From assembly GCF_963457605.1 (NCBI RefSeq), contig NZ_OY735139.1:1888501-1952500 (forward strand): a stretch of 64,000 nucleotides of DNA, read 5' to 3'. Numbering within the stretch: the first letter of the stretch is position 1; each line of letters opens with the position of its first letter. The notes under the pieces were generated by a model. The model did not search any database, had not been told where the DNA came from, and was given only the letters and a program-made list of their open reading frames with translations. Source of the DNA: an uncultured Gellertiella sp. GTDB lineage: Bacteria; Pseudomonadota; Alphaproteobacteria; Rhizobiales; Rhizobiaceae. The position numbers and the translations under genes are program-made. Below, in pieces: positions 40,925 to 51,218 of the stretch.

Positions 40925-42545
40925 TGCGAACTCCTTTGCCCGGCATCTGCCCGGCGGTTCCGGCCACCGACAGGGCGAGGCAGAGGAGGGCAAGCAGCAG
41001 CGCCAGCCCCGCCGCATCCGCCGTCCGGTAGCTGCCCATCCGGCTATAAAGCAGCCATGGCAGCGTGATCAGGCTGTCGGAACCGAACAGTGCCACCGCC
41101 CCGAGATCGCCCAGCGACAGCGCCATGCCGAAGGACAGCGCCATCAGCAACGGCTTGCCGAGGGCCGGCATGTCGATCCGGCGCAAACGGTTGAAGCCCG
41201 CTATGCCGAGGCTTGCGGCCAGCCGTCCGGTGCGGGCGCGATGGGTCGAAAGCACGGGATCAAGCACGCGCAGCACGAAGGGCAATGCCATCAGCCCGTT
41301 GATCGCGACGACCACCAGCGGTGCCAGCGGTTCCAGCCGGGCAGGGCCGATGAGCAGGAACCAGCCGGTGCCGAGAACCGTCGGCGGCAGGAGCAGGATC
41401 AGCGATGCCAGCGCCGGCAGGCTTCTGCCATAGGCCCAAAGCACCGGGCCTGGCGTCCTCAGTCCCGAGATGGCCAGACGGGCCTCCAGGATCAGCCAGG
41501 CGAGGAGCACCGCCAGAAGCCCGGACGGCAGGGCCAGCGCAAGGCTGGTGGCCAGCGCCCGCCAGACAATTGCGTCACCAAGAAGCTTTGCCATATCCGC
41601 CCTTAATCCGCCCAGCAGGACCGCTGCCAGCGGCAAGAGGACAAAGAGGCTTCCCGACAGGAGAAGCAGGGCATCGATAAGGCGTGGCAAGAGCGAGAGG
41701 CCGCCGGGCCGCTGTGCCCGCATTCCGGCACTGGTCCCAAGGGGGTCATCAACCCGGAGGAAGGCCAGCGTGATCAGCAGCAGGGCGGTCACCGAGATCT
41801 GCATCAGGGCGAGGGACACGGCGCGGGCGGGGTCGAAATCGAAGCGCAGCGCCTGATAGATCGCGACTTCAAGCGTGGTCGCCGCCGGTCCGCCGCCAAG
41901 CAGCAGCACGAGGGTGAAGCTGGTTGCCGCCAGCATGAAGACCAGCCCTGCCACACCCGGTATCTGGCGGCGGATCTGCGGCCATTCGATGAAGCGGAAC
42001 AGGCTCAAGGGTCTCATGCCGAGATTGCTGGCCACCAGCCAGTATTCCGGCGGCAGCCGTTCCAGAACGGTCAGGAAAAGGCGGCTTGCCAGCGGAAAAT
42101 TGAAGAAGACATGGGCAAGCAGGATACCCGACAGGCCATAGATGCTGACCGGCTGGGCCAGACCCAAATGCTGGAGCAGGCCATTTGCCCAGCCATTGCG
42201 TCCCCAGACGGAAATCAGCCCGAGCGCCCCGACGATCACGGGCAGGCCAAGCGGCAGGCCCATCAGCCGGATCACCCATACGCGGCCGGGAAAGCGCGGC
42301 TGGCGGGCGAGCGCCCGGGCGAAAGGGATGGCCAGCCCCAGCGACAGGAGGGTCGACAGGGCTGCCTGCAAAAGGGTGAAACGCAGGATGCGCAGGATAT
42401 AGGGGTCTGAGATCAGCAGCGGTTGTGAACCCTGAAAACCGGAGCCGATCAGGGGCGCGACGCCGCAGGCGGCAAACACAAGGATGGCGGCAAGCGCCAG
42501 TGCGCCGCCTGCAAGTGCCCTTCCCGTGTCACCGCCCGCACTCAT
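40914..42545 (-). CDS. thiP: Thiamine ABC transporter permease
   Basis: A 543-residue fused permease with two halves, each with about six membrane helices and a binding-protein-dependent transport loop (EAA-like loops around ASNLGMRPLSLFRFIEWPQIR and AASLGIAGFNRLRRIDMPAL). This two-domain form is normal for ThiP. It begins 3 bp after the thiB stop and overlaps thiQ by 11 bp. Confidence 0.95.
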   Translation of the reverse strand: MSAGGDTGRALAGGALALAAILVFAACGVAPLIGSGFQGSQPLLISDPYILRILRFTLLQAALSTLLSLGLAIPFARALARQPRFPGRVWVIRLMGLPLGLPVIVGALGLISVWGRNGWANGLLQHLGLAQPVSIYGLSGILLAHVFFNFPLASRLFLTVLERLPPEYWLVASNLGMRPLSLFRFIEWPQIRRQIPGVAGLVFMLAATSFTLVLLLGGGPAATTLEVAIYQALRFDFDPARAVSLALMQISVTALLLITLAFLRVDDPLGTSAGMRAQRPGGLSLLPRLIDALLLLSGSLFVLLPLAAVLLGGLRADMAKLLGDAIVWRALATSLALALPSGLLAVLLAWLILEARLAISGLRTPGPVLWAYGRSLPALASLILLLPPTVLGTGWFLLIGPARLEPLAPLVVVAINGLMALPFVLRVLDPVLSTHRARTGRLAASLGIAGFNRLRRIDMPALGKPLLMALSFGMALSLGDLGAVALFGSDSLITLPWLLYSRMGSYRTADAAGLALLLALLCLALSVAGTAGQMPGKGVRNDR

Positions 42546-42548
42546 CGG

Positions 42549-43568
42549 CTATTTCAGGCTCATGGCGTTCAGCCATTCATCCACCCAGGCCTTGCGGTTC
42601 TTCGCCACGTCGTCGCCGCTGATCAGGAACGTCTTCGAAGGCTTGATCAGCTTGCCGAAGGCGTCGGGCAGCGCTGCTGTCGTCGGGGCTGCGGGCATCA
42701 TCCAGTTGGTGGTCGGGATGATGTCCTGGAAGGCGGGGCTGATCATGAAGCGCAGGAAATCGCGGGCGAGCTGCTTTTCCGGGGCAGACTTCACCACGCC
42801 GGCCACTTCGATCTGGATATAATGGCCTTCGGAAAATTCGGCGGCCTGATAGCGGTCGGTCTTTTCCTCCATCAGGTGATAGGCGGGCGAGGTGACGTAG
42901 GAGAGCACCATCGGCGCTTCCCCCTTGGTGAACAGCCCATAGGCTTCCGACCAGCCGGGGGTGACGGTCAGCACCCGGTTCTTGAGCTTGCCCCAGGCCT
43001 CCGGTGCCCTGTCGCCATAGACCGACTTCACCCAGAGCAGCAGGCCGAGGCCGGGGGTCGAGGTGCGCGGGTCTTCGATGGCAATCTTCTGGTTGGGGTC
43101 GCCCTCGACCAGGTCCTTCAGGCTTGCGGGCGGTGTCTTGATCGCCTGCGTGTCATAGACAACGGCGAAATGGCCGTAGTCATAGGGCACGAACACATCG
43201 TCCGAGAACCCACCGGGCACCTTGACCGCCGCCGTATCGACGCCGCTTGCCTCGAACAGGCCGGTGTTGCGCGCCTCGGAGACGAGGTTGGTGTCGAGAC
43301 CGAGGACCAGATCGGCTTTCGTCGCGGTCCCTTCAAGCTTCAGGCGCGACAGCAGCGCCACGCCATCGGCCACAGGCACGTAGCGCACGCTGCAGCCGCA
43401 GGTCTTTTCGAAGGCTTCCTTGACCTTGGGACCGGGACCCCATTCGGAGGTGAAGCTTTCATAGGTATAGATGGTCAGCACCTTGTCAGCCGCAAGCGCC
43501 GGCAGGGCAAGCGCTGCGCCCAGCGTCAGCGAAACAAGGGACAGGATGGTTTTCAATCGGGCCTGCAT
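42549..43568 (-). CDS. thiB: Thiamine-binding periplasmic protein
   Basis: The 339-residue solute-binding subunit for thiamine, TMP or TPP. A Sec signal ([19 protein letters not shown], cleavage near residue 26) is followed by [17 protein letters not shown], the family start, and a CGCSVRYV cysteine pair. It is the first gene of thiBPQ, and its leader contains a TPP riboswitch. Confidence 0.95.
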   Translation of the reverse strand: MQARLKTILSLVSLTLGAALALPALAADKVLTIYTYESFTSEWGPGPKVKEAFEKTCGCSVRYVPVADGVALLSRLKLEGTATKADLVLGLDTNLVSEARNTGLFEASGVDTAAVKVPGGFSDDVFVPYDYGHFAVVYDTQAIKTPPASLKDLVEGDPNQKIAIEDPRTSTPGLGLLLWVKSVYGDRAPEAWGKLKNRVLTVTPGWSEAYGLFTKGEAPMVLSYVTSPAYHLMEEKTDRYQAAEFSEGHYIQIEVAGVVKSAPEKQLARDFLRFMISPAFQDIIPTTNWMMPAAPTTAALPDAFGKLIKPSKTFLISGDDVAKNRKAWVDEWLNAMSLK

Positions 43569-43882
43569 CAGGCGCCTCCTTTTTCAACGATACAAAATGG
43601 GAAAAGGGCGCCCTTGATGAGGCAGCGTCTAATCCCTCCGCCGGTGTTAACCGGATCAGGTTCCGCGGGTTGGCGTTCGACGCCTCTCAGCCAAGACATT
43701 CGTGAACCGAACGCAAGGCACCCCGTTAGAGCGGGGGAAGATGTAGCGGCAGCAATTTGACTTGGCAAGAGCCGAAAATCCCAGCCAGCCCGGTCCCCCG
43801 GACCTCGCGTCACCGTTCAAACATCCCGATCCATGCGGGATTGCCCTTTCCCTGCCGTCCATTCTTGGCTATCTGACGGTCC
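43569..43882. other. thiB / thiN divergent region
   Basis: 314 bp; the thiB-side half is the TPP riboswitch and the rest holds divergent promoters. No further gene is seen. Confidence 0.6.
43628..43732 (-). promoter_or_regulatory. TPP riboswitch (THI element) before thiBPQ
   Basis: On the minus strand the conserved blocks appear in order: GGGGTGCC (43717-43724), GGCTGAGA, then GGAACCTGATCCGGTTAA and CACCGGCGGAGGGATTA. These are the P2-P5 consensus segments that bind thiamine pyrophosphate. It ends about 60 nt before the thiB start, so it probably controls transcription or translation of the transporter. Confidence 0.95.
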
Positions 43883-44533
43883 ATGACCGAACCCCGTTTC
43901 ACCATCCTGCTTGGCGGCACGCTTGTCGCGACTGATCGCGTCCGCGCGGCGGTGGCCGATAGCCGGGTGATTGCGGCTGACAGCGGCATGCGCCATGCTG
44001 CCGCCCTCGGCCTTTTGCCGGAACTCTGGGTCGGCGATTTCGATTCCGCCGATCAGGCCCTGCTCGATGCCTGGCCGGAGGTAGAGCGCCAGCCCTATCC
44101 CGCGCAAAAGGCGGCAACCGACGGGGAAATCGCGATTTCGGAAGCCATCGCACGCGGCGCGCGGAGCCTGCTGTTGCTGGGTGCCATGGGCGGCGAGCGC
44201 AGCGATCATGCGCTCCAGCATTTTGCCCAGGCCCTGCAGCTGAAGGCGGAGGGCTTCGAGGTGATGCTGTCGTCGGGCGAGGAAGAAGGCCTGCCACTGC
44301 TCGCAGGCGAGATCGAGGTCGACCTGCCCGGGGGCTCGCTGTTTTCCATCGTCGGCTTCAGCCGCCTCGACGGGTTGTCGATTCGCGGCGCCCGCTATCC
44401 GCTTGAGAATTTCACCCTGCCGTTTGGCTCGTCGCGCACGATTTCCAATGTCGCGCTCGGCCCCGTGCATCTGACACTTGAAGGGGGATGCGGCCTGTTT
44501 CTCGCCCGCCCCCATGACATGACTGGAGCCTGA
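43883..44533 (+). CDS. thiN: Thiamine diphosphokinase
   Basis: Transfers pyrophosphate from ATP to thiamine to give TPP. The 216 residues contain the TPK catalytic motif VIAADSGMRHAAALGLLPELWVGDFDS, split over two segments, then AATDGEIAISEA and the C-terminal TPK_B1 domain (GLSIRGARYPLENFTL). It is divergent from thiBPQ, so imported thiamine can be activated directly. abcF starts 4 bp after it. Confidence 0.94.
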   Translation: MTEPRFTILLGGTLVATDRVRAAVADSRVIAADSGMRHAAALGLLPELWVGDFDSADQALLDAWPEVERQPYPAQKAATDGEIAISEAIARGARSLLLLGAMGGERSDHALQHFAQALQLKAEGFEVMLSSGEEEGLPLLAGEIEVDLPGGSLFSIVGFSRLDGLSIRGARYPLENFTLPFGSSRTISNVALGPVHLTLEGGCGLFLARPHDMTGA

Positions 44534-44537
44534 ACCC

Positions 44538-46358
44538 GTGGCACCGCCGATCCTGAAACTCGATGATATCGTCCTCTCCTTCGGCGGCGCACCGCTTTTG
44601 AACGGAGCCGGATTCCAGCTGGAGCCGGGTGACCGGCTCTGCCTTGTCGGACGCAACGGTTCGGGCAAATCGACGCTGATGAAAATTGCCGCCGGTCTCG
44701 TCGAGCCGCAATCGGGCGAGGTTTTCCGCCATCCCTCGGCAACGCTGCGCTATCTCCACCAGGCCCCCGATTTCGACGGCTATGACACGGTGCAGGCCTA
44801 TGCGGAGGCCGGTCTCGGACCGAGTGACGATCCCTACCGGGTCGCCTATCTGCTCGAGCATCTCGGCCTTTCCGGCGAGGAAAATCCGAAAAACCTTTCC
44901 GGCGGCGAGGCGCGGCGTGCAGCACTTGCCCGCGTCATGGCCCCCGAACCGGATATCCTGCTGCTCGACGAGCCGACCAACCATCTGGATCTTCCGACCA
45001 TCGAATGGCTGGAAGGCGAGCTGCAGAAATCCCGCAGCAGCCTGATCCTGATTTCTCATGACCGGCGCTTCCTCGAAAAGGTCTCGACGGCCACCCTGTG
45101 GCTGGATCGCGGCACCTCGCGGCGGCTGGACCGGGGCTTTGCCCATTTCGAAGCCTGGCGCGATCAGGTGCTGGAGGAAGAAGAGCTTGAACAGCACAAG
45201 CTCGGCAAGGCAATCGAGCGGGAAGAACACTGGCTGCGCTATGGCGTGACCGCCCGGCGCAAGCGCAACATGCGCCGCCTTGGCGAATTGCAGGACATGC
45301 GCTCGCGCCATCGCGGCCACAAAGGGGCGCTCGGCACGGTTCAGGCAAGCGTCGCCGATGCCCGCGAATCCGGCAAGCTGGTGATCGAGGCGGAAAAGAT
45401 CACCAAGACCTATGGCGAGCGCAGCATTGTCGCGCCCTTCTCGATCCGCGTCCATCGCGGCGACTGTATCGGTCTGGTCGGGCCGAACGGGGCAGGCAAG
45501 ACCACGCTTCTCAAAATGCTGACCGGCCAGCTCGAACCCGACAGCGGCACGATCCGGCTCGGCACCAATCTGGAAATCGCCACGCTGGACCAGCGCCGCG
45601 AGGATCTCAATCTTGATGACACACTGGCTCATTACCTGACCGACGGGCGCGGCGACAATCTGCTGGTCAATGGCGAGGCCCGCCATGTCACCGGCTACAT
45701 GAAGGATTTCCTGTTTCAGCCCGAACAGGCCCGCACCCCGATCCGCGATCTCTCGGGCGGCGAACGGGCCCGGCTGATGCTGGCGCGCATCCTGTCGCGC
45801 CCGGCCAATCTGCTGATCCTCGACGAACCCACCAACGACCTCGACATCGAGACCCTCGACCTGTTGCAGGAGATCGTTGCAGGCTTTCCGGGAACCGTCA
45901 TCCTTGTCAGCCACGACCGCGATTTTCTCGACCGCACCGTCACCTCGACGCTGGCACCTGCCGTGCCGGATGCTCCCGATGGCCGCTGGATCGAATATGC
46001 CGGCGGCTATTCCGACATGCTGATCCAGCGCAAGGGCGCGCAGGACGAAAAGCGCAAGGCCGAGCGGGCAGAAAAGGAGCGAAGCTCCGCATCGGCTCCC
46101 GCAGACAGCCCGAAAACCCAGGCGAAACTCTCCTACAAGCAGAAATTCGCACTCGAAAACCTGCCGAAGGAAATCGCCAAATGCGAGGCGGCAGCCGCTG
46201 TCTGCGAAAAGAAGATGAGCGATCCCGCGCTGTTTGCCAAGGACCCCACAGGCTTTGCAAAGCTGGCGACGGAACTGGAAAAACTGCGCGCCTCCCAGCA
46301 CCAGATGGAAGAGGAATGGCTGGAGATTGAAATGCTGCGCGAGGAACTCGAGGGGTGA
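44538..46358 (+). CDS. ABC-F family ATPase (Uup-like)
   Basis: A 606-residue soluble protein with two ABC domains and no membrane part. Walker A motifs GRNGSGKST and GPNGAGKTT, signatures LSGGEARRAALAR and LSGGERARLMLAR, and the linker of about 80 charged residues typical of ABC-F. The C-terminal coiled coil (about 510-606) is as in Uup. Such proteins act on the ribosome E-site. The GTG start at 44538 has GGAG upstream and sits 4 bp after thiN. Confidence 0.92.
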   Translation: MAPPILKLDDIVLSFGGAPLLNGAGFQLEPGDRLCLVGRNGSGKSTLMKIAAGLVEPQSGEVFRHPSATLRYLHQAPDFDGYDTVQAYAEAGLGPSDDPYRVAYLLEHLGLSGEENPKNLSGGEARRAALARVMAPEPDILLLDEPTNHLDLPTIEWLEGELQKSRSSLILISHDRRFLEKVSTATLWLDRGTSRRLDRGFAHFEAWRDQVLEEEELEQHKLGKAIEREEHWLRYGVTARRKRNMRRLGELQDMRSRHRGHKGALGTVQASVADARESGKLVIEAEKITKTYGERSIVAPFSIRVHRGDCIGLVGPNGAGKTTLLKMLTGQLEPDSGTIRLGTNLEIATLDQRREDLNLDDTLAHYLTDGRGDNLLVNGEARHVTGYMKDFLFQPEQARTPIRDLSGGERARLMLARILSRPANLLILDEPTNDLDIETLDLLQEIVAGFPGTVILVSHDRDFLDRTVTSTLAPAVPDAPDGRWIEYAGGYSDMLIQRKGAQDEKRKAERAEKERSSASAPADSPKTQAKLSYKQKFALENLPKEIAKCEAAAAVCEKKMSDPALFAKDPTGFAKLATELEKLRASQHQMEEEWLEIEMLREELEG

Positions 46359-46375
46359 GTGCCGCAGGGGGCTGA

Positions 46376-46450
46376 ACTCTGTTATTTTTAACAGATATTT
46401 TCACAGAGACTTAGAATTTTATAATTTGTAAATAACCTGCCCAATATCCT
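46376..46450 (+). promoter_or_regulatory. AT-rich promoter region with hairpin before chemoreceptor
   Basis: TCTGTTA-TTTT-TAACAGA (46378-46395) is a perfect 7 bp stem. It is followed by an unusually AT-rich stretch with TAGAATTTTATAATTTG. This could end the abcF transcript and start the chemoreceptor one; no defined -35/-10 is assigned. Confidence 0.4.
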
Positions 46451-46580
46451 GCATTCTGGCCGGATGAAACCGGCTGGCGCCACCCGTGCCGCCTGAAGCC
46501 CCGAGCGGGCATGTGTCCCCCTATTTGAAGAAATCGGAATTGGCCTTGCCTTGATGGCGGCCGATCTGCGGAGGTATCCG

Positions 46581-49019
46581 ATGATCCTGAAGTCAGCTAC
46601 GGCCAGGAATATGTTCTCCATCATCGCGACGGGCGTGGGCATCTCCATTGCGACGGCGGGCACGCTGTTCTGGCTCTCCTATTCCGAAATCCGCGACCGC
46701 AGCATTTCCGAGATGACGGGGATTGCCGAATCGAGCGCGTCGAAGGTCGAGACCCGTTTCACCCAGGCCCGGATGCTGAGCAACAACCTGCGCTCGACGC
46801 TTTATGCGCTGCATGCCGCAGGGGTTCCATCGCGTGCCGAAGCCGATTCGCTGCTGAAGGCGTTTCTGACGGACAATCCGCTGGCGCTTGGCATCAGCAC
46901 CGGCTGGGAACCGAATGCGTTTGACGGCAAGGATGCCGAATTCGTTGGCAAGGAAGGCCATGACGCCACCGGGCGCTACATTCCGTATTTTGCCCGCTCG
47001 GGCGATACGATCGTGCACGAGCCGCTGAAGGACTACGACACCCCCGGTGCCGGTGACTATTATCAGGTTCCGAAATCCACCGGCAAGGACATGCTGACCG
47101 AACCCTATGGGTACCCGATCAATGGCAAGAATGTGCTGATGACCTCGGTCATGGTGCCACTGACGATCCAGGGCAAGTTTGTCGGCGTCGCCGGTGTCGA
47201 TACCAGCCTGTCGATCCTTGCCGAAGACCTCGGCAAGATCAAGCCGCTCGATGCCGGCTATGTCGCGCTGTTCAGCGAACAGGGCGCGGTGGTCAGCCAT
47301 CCCGTGCAGGCAAGCCTTGGCAAGGCCCTCAAGGATTCCGGGCTTGATGTCGCTGGTTTCCAGCAGGTGCTCGCCAATCCGGGCCAGCCTTTTGAAACGC
47401 TTGAAGCGGATGGATCGGTCAATCTCAGCGTCGCCATGCCGGTTCATGTGATCGAGGGGTCGCAGTGGTATGCGGTGGTGTCGGTGCCGAAAGCCGCCGT
47501 CTTCGCCAAGCTCACCCGTCTGGCCTGGATTTGCGGCACCCTGATCGTGCTTGGTGCGCTGATCATGATTGCCTTCGGCACGGTTCTTGCCAATCGTTTC
47601 CGCAAGCGTCTGACCGGCGTGGTATCTGCCACCACCCAGATCGCCGGTGGTAATACCAATGTCGACCTGTCCGGGGCCAGCGTCCAGGACGAAATCGGCG
47701 AGCTCAATCGGTCTTTGCAGGTCCTGCGCGATGCCACGGTCGCCAAGCTCCGGCTGGAAAGCGAGGCGGAAGAAAACCGCACGATGAGCGACCAGGAGCG
47801 CCGCCAGCGCACGGCTGAAGCTGCCGAGCGTGATCAGCAGGTGCAATTTGCCATGGGCGAGCTTGCCAGGGGCCTGCAGAAGCTTTCTGAAGGCGACATG
47901 ACCAGCCGCCTGACCTCGCCCTTCCACGGTACGCTCGAGACCATCCGCCAGGATTTCAATGCGTCGGTCGAAAAGCTCGAAGCGGCGCTGCAGACCGTCG
48001 GCATCAATGCTTCGGCCATCCAGTCCGGCTCGGCGGAAATCCGCTCCTCCTCCGACGAACTCGCCAAGCGCACCGAACAGCAGGCGGCCTCCGTCGAACA
48101 GACGGCGGCGGCACTTGAAGAAATCACCTCCTCGATCCGCGACGCCAGCCGCCGGGCCGAGGATGCGGGCAACCTTGTCGACCGTACCCGCATCGGGGCG
48201 GAAAAATCCGGCGAAGTGGTCAAGAAGGCCGTGGTGGCGATGAGCGGGATCGAGAATTCCTCGCGGGAAATTTCCAACATCATCGGCGTCATCGACGAAA
48301 TTGCCTTCCAGACCAACCTGCTGGCTCTCAATGCCGGCGTCGAGGCGGCCCGTGCCGGCGAAGCGGGCAAGGGCTTTGCGGTCGTCGCCCAGGAGGTGCG
48401 CGAGCTTGCCCAGCGGTCTGCCAATGCGGCGAAGGAAATCAAGGCGCTGATCACCAATTCCGGCCAGCAGGTACAGACCGGCGTGGCGCTGGTCGGCGAA
48501 ACCGGTCAGGCACTGGTGGAAATCGTCTCGCAGGTGCAGGACATCAACATGCACGTCAGCTCCATCGTACAATCGACCCGCGAACAGTCGACGGCGCTGA
48601 ACGAGATCAGCGCGGCCGTCAACACAATCGACCAGGGCACCCAGAAGAATGCCGCAATGGTCGAGGAATCGACCGCCGCAAGCCATGCGCTGGCATCGGA
48701 AGCCGCCGAACTCAATCATCTGCTCTCGCAGTTCCGCTTTGCCCAGCAGGGCCGCAGCAGTCAGCAGGCTAGCCGGCACCGGGCACCGGCGGCTGCGCCG
48801 GGAAGTTCGATGGCCGCTCCGGTTTCGCGTCCCGCTACCGCTGCGCCCCGTCCGGCCCCGGCAGCCTCCCGTGCCCCGGCAGCCCCTGTCGTTGCACAGG
48901 CAAGCCACGCCAGCCGTCCGGTTCCGTCACCGGCCCGGGCGCTCGGCAACCGCATTGCTTCGGCTTTGGGGACACAGTCCACCGCCGCCGCAACCCAGCA
49001 GGATTGGGAGGAGTTCTGA
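46581..49019 (+). CDS. Methyl-accepting chemotaxis protein with dCache domain
   Basis: An 812-residue membrane chemoreceptor. Membrane helices lie at about 12-32 and 313-335, flanking a periplasmic dCache-type sensor (features such as [14 protein letters not shown] and [17 protein letters not shown]). Then follow HAMP and a methylation/signalling domain with the hairpin tip [22 protein letters not shown]. After a Pro/Ala-rich linker the protein ends QDWEEF, the WxxF-type pentapeptide used to tether CheR/CheB. The ATG at 46581 has GGAGG 9 nt upstream. The ligand is unknown; related dCache domains bind amino or organic acids. Confidence 0.93.
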   Translation: MILKSATARNMFSIIATGVGISIATAGTLFWLSYSEIRDRSISEMTGIAESSASKVETRFTQARMLSNNLRSTLYALHAAGVPSRAEADSLLKAFLTDNPLALGISTGWEPNAFDGKDAEFVGKEGHDATGRYIPYFARSGDTIVHEPLKDYDTPGAGDYYQVPKSTGKDMLTEPYGYPINGKNVLMTSVMVPLTIQGKFVGVAGVDTSLSILAEDLGKIKPLDAGYVALFSEQGAVVSHPVQASLGKALKDSGLDVAGFQQVLANPGQPFETLEADGSVNLSVAMPVHVIEGSQWYAVVSVPKAAVFAKLTRLAWICGTLIVLGALIMIAFGTVLANRFRKRLTGVVSATTQIAGGNTNVDLSGASVQDEIGELNRSLQVLRDATVAKLRLESEAEENRTMSDQERRQRTAEAAERDQQVQFAMGELARGLQKLSEGDMTSRLTSPFHGTLETIRQDFNASVEKLEAALQTVGINASAIQSGSAEIRSSSDELAKRTEQQAASVEQTAAALEEITSSIRDASRRAEDAGNLVDRTRIGAEKSGEVVKKAVVAMSGIENSSREISNIIGVIDEIAFQTNLLALNAGVEAARAGEAGKGFAVVAQEVRELAQRSANAAKEIKALITNSGQQVQTGVALVGETGQALVEIVSQVQDINMHVSSIVQSTREQSTALNEISAAVNTIDQGTQKNAAMVEESTAASHALASEAAELNHLLSQFRFAQQGRSSQQASRHRAPAAAPGSSMAAPVSRPATAAPRPAPAASRAPAAPVVAQASHASRPVPSPARALGNRIASALGTQSTAAATQQDWEEF

Positions 49020-49109
49020 TCCACCGCGCCTTCCCGCGCTCTGTTGGGACAAAAGCCCGGTATCCGGCCAGAAGATGATCCGGTTTGAGATCGTCGCGCT
49101 TGCCGGACT

Positions 49110-49156
49110 GCCGGGTTTTCCCGTTGTTGCGGGGCGACATGCCTCCCGGCTTTTTT
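49110..49156 (+). terminator. Terminator after chemoreceptor gene
   Basis: GCCGGG (49110-49115) and CCCGGC (49145-49150) with a long loop, followed by six T. The loop itself can fold (CCCG...CGGGG). It separates the mcp gene from the MoxR gene. Confidence 0.6.
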
Positions 49157-49251
49157 GGTAAATGTGAGTTCCGCAAATCTGCATGATCGGCTATTCCAGT
49201 GCGGCACGCCCGGCGTGCCCTGCCGATCAGTTTGTAAAAAAGCGACATCCC

Positions 49252-50091
49252 ATGCATTTTCAAGGCACTGCCGATTACATCGCCGACAAGGAGCTGATGG
49301 TGGCCGTCAACGCCGCCATCCGGCTGGAGCGGCCCTTGCTGGTCAAGGGCGAGCCCGGCACCGGCAAGACCGAACTTGCCCGCCAGGTCGCAGCCTCGCT
49401 TGGCATGGAACTGATCGAGTGGAACATCAAGTCGACCACCAAGGCCCAGCAGGGGCTTTACGAATATGACGCGGTGTCGCGGCTGCGCGACAGCCAGCTC
49501 GGCGATGCAAGGGTCAGCGACATCGCCAATTACCTGCGCCAGGGCAAGCTCTGGCAGGCCTTTCAGTCCGGGCGGCGGGTGGTCTTGCTGATCGACGAGA
49601 TCGACAAGGCGGATATCGAATTTCCGAACGACCTGCTGCAGGAACTCGACCGCATGGAATTTTTTGTCTACGAGACCGGCGAGACGGTGAAGGCGCGGCA
49701 AAGGCCGGTCGTCATCATCACCTCCAACAACGAGAAGGAACTGCCGGACGCCTTCCTGCGCCGCTGCTTCTTCCACTATATCCGCTTTCCCGATGCCGAG
49801 ACGCTCGGCAGGATCGTCGAGGTCCATTATCCCGGCATCAAGCGCGCGCTGGTGAACGCGGCGCTGACGCGCTTCTACGAGATCCGTGATGTGCCCGGAC
49901 TGAAGAAGAAGCCCTCCACCTCGGAAGCGCTCGACTGGATCCGCCTGCTGGTCGCCGACGACATGGATTCCGCCGATCTGGCCGCTGACCGCAAATCCAT
50001 CCTGCCAAAATTGCACGGTGCCCTTCTCAAGAACGAGCAGGATGTCCATCTGTTCGAACGGCTCGCCTTCATGGCGCGCCGCGAGGGTTAG
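49252..50091 (+). CDS. MoxR family AAA+ ATPase
   Basis: A 279-residue AAA+ ATPase. Walker A GEPGTGKTEL, Walker B VVLLIDEIDKAD, sensor 1 ITSNNEKELPDAFLRRC; it belongs to the CoxD-like group that works with a VWA protein as a chaperone for metal-centre insertion. Its probable partner (VWA, CoxE-like) lies 1.6 kb away, beyond metA and a GNAT gene. The stop TAG lies within palindromic repeat B. The ATG at 49252 gives the usual start MHFQGTADYI. Confidence 0.92.
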   Translation: MHFQGTADYIADKELMVAVNAAIRLERPLLVKGEPGTGKTELARQVAASLGMELIEWNIKSTTKAQQGLYEYDAVSRLRDSQLGDARVSDIANYLRQGKLWQAFQSGRRVVLLIDEIDKADIEFPNDLLQELDRMEFFVYETGETVKARQRPVVIITSNNEKELPDAFLRRCFFHYIRFPDAETLGRIVEVHYPGIKRALVNAALTRFYEIRDVPGLKKKPSTSEALDWIRLLVADDMDSADLAADRKSILPKLHGALLKNEQDVHLFERLAFMARREG

Positions 50092-50133
50092 AGTCTGTCA
50101 GGTTCACATTGAACCAGACAGACTCTAACCCTC
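50083..50133. repeat. Palindromic repeat element B
   Basis: Arms 50083-50106 and 50110-50133 pair with one mismatch over 24 bp and a CAT loop. The core AGAGTCTGTC..GGTTCA is the same as in element A (8885-8939). The left arm overlaps the last codons and stop of the MoxR gene, so it forms or replaces the gene's 3' end. Confidence 0.88.
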
Positions 50134-50142
50134 CTTGATTTC

Positions 50143-50209
50143 GTTTGTCAGTATCGGGAAAACCGGATTCCAAACGCAAAACTTCGTTTGCGTGTTTTCC
50201 CTGACAAAC
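50143..50209. repeat. Palindromic repeat element C
   Basis: A long imperfect hairpin: GTTTGTCAG (50143-50151) with CTGACAAAC (50201-50209), GGGAAAAC with GTTTTCCC, CAAACG with CGTTTG. On the minus strand it starts AGAGTTTGTCAGG, similar to the ends of elements A and B. It lies 84 bp before metA. Confidence 0.8.
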
Positions 50210-50292
50210 TCTGGGGTCGGGGTGTCAAAACCCGGTTCCTGCCCGCCGACCTATCCCTGAAACCTTTTTCTTACCGGAAAGCCGAAGAAACC

Positions 50293-51216
50293 ATGCCGAT
50301 CAAGATCCCCGACACCCTGCCCGCCTTCGACACGCTTGTCAGCGAAGGCGTGCGGGTGATGACCGAAACCGTCGCCATCCGCCAGGATATCCGGCCGTTG
50401 CAGTTCGGGCTCCTGAACCTGATGCCGAACAAGATCCGCACCGAGGTGCAGATGGCCCGTCTTGTCGGGGCATCGCCTTTGCAGGTAGAGTTCTCGCTGG
50501 TGAGGGTTGGCGGGCACAAGGCCAAGAACACGTCCGAAGAACACCTGCTCTCCTTCTACGAGACCTGGGACGAGGTGAAGCACCGCAAGTTCGATGGCTT
50601 CATCATCACCGGCGCGCCGGTCGAGACGTTGCCCTTCGAGGACGTGACCTATTGGGACGAGATGAAGGCGATCCTCGACTGGACGACAACCAACGTCCAT
50701 TCGACGCTGAATGTCTGCTGGGGAGCGATGGCGGCGATCTATCATTTTCATGGCGTGCCGAAATATCCGCTGGAGGAAAAGGCCTTCGGCGTCTATCGCC
50801 ACCATATCCTCGATCCTGCCTCGGTCTATCTGTCCGGCTTTTCCGACGACTTCCAGATCCCGGTGTCGCGCTGGACCGAGGTCAGGCGTGCCGACATCGA
50901 GAAGGTGCCGGGCATCCGGATCCTGATGGAATCCGACGAGATGGGCGTGTGCCTGGCGCAGGAGACGGTCGGCAATCGCCTCTACATGTTCAACCATGTG
51001 GAATATGATTCCACCTCGCTCGGCGAGGAATATTTCCGCGATGTGTCCAGCGGCACGTCGATCAAAGTGCCGCACAACTATTTTCCGGAGGACAATCCCG
51101 AAAAGACGCCCTTGAACCGCTGGCGCAGCCATGCTCACCTGCTGTTCGGCAACTGGATCAACGAGATCTACCAGACGACGCCCTATGATCTCGAACATAT
51201 CGGCGAGGGGAGATAG
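50293..51216 (+). CDS. metA: Homoserine O-acyltransferase, predicted acetyltransferase
   Basis: Methionine synthesis enzyme (MetA fold, class I amidotransferase-like), 307 residues. The catalytic triad is at the standard places: Cys142 (NVCWGAM), His235 and Glu237 (FNHVEYD). Residue 111 is Glu ([12 protein letters not shown]), which published work on MetA associates with acetyl-CoA rather than succinyl-CoA use, so it is probably a homoserine O-acetyltransferase. I saw no SAM-II riboswitch signature before it. It sits between the MoxR and VWA genes; the GNAT gene follows after 2 bp. Confidence 0.94.
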   Translation: MPIKIPDTLPAFDTLVSEGVRVMTETVAIRQDIRPLQFGLLNLMPNKIRTEVQMARLVGASPLQVEFSLVRVGGHKAKNTSEEHLLSFYETWDEVKHRKFDGFIITGAPVETLPFEDVTYWDEMKAILDWTTTNVHSTLNVCWGAMAAIYHFHGVPKYPLEEKAFGVYRHHILDPASVYLSGFSDDFQIPVSRWTEVRRADIEKVPGIRILMESDEMGVCLAQETVGNRLYMFNHVEYDSTSLGEEYFRDVSSGTSIKVPHNYFPEDNPEKTPLNRWRSHAHLLFGNWINEIYQTTPYDLEHIGEGR

Positions 51217-51218
51217 AG

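Noticed and set aside
50092..50292. SAM-II riboswitch before metA
   Set aside because: The conserved pseudoknot segments, including the GCTAAA-type end, are not visible. The region is occupied by palindromic repeats.
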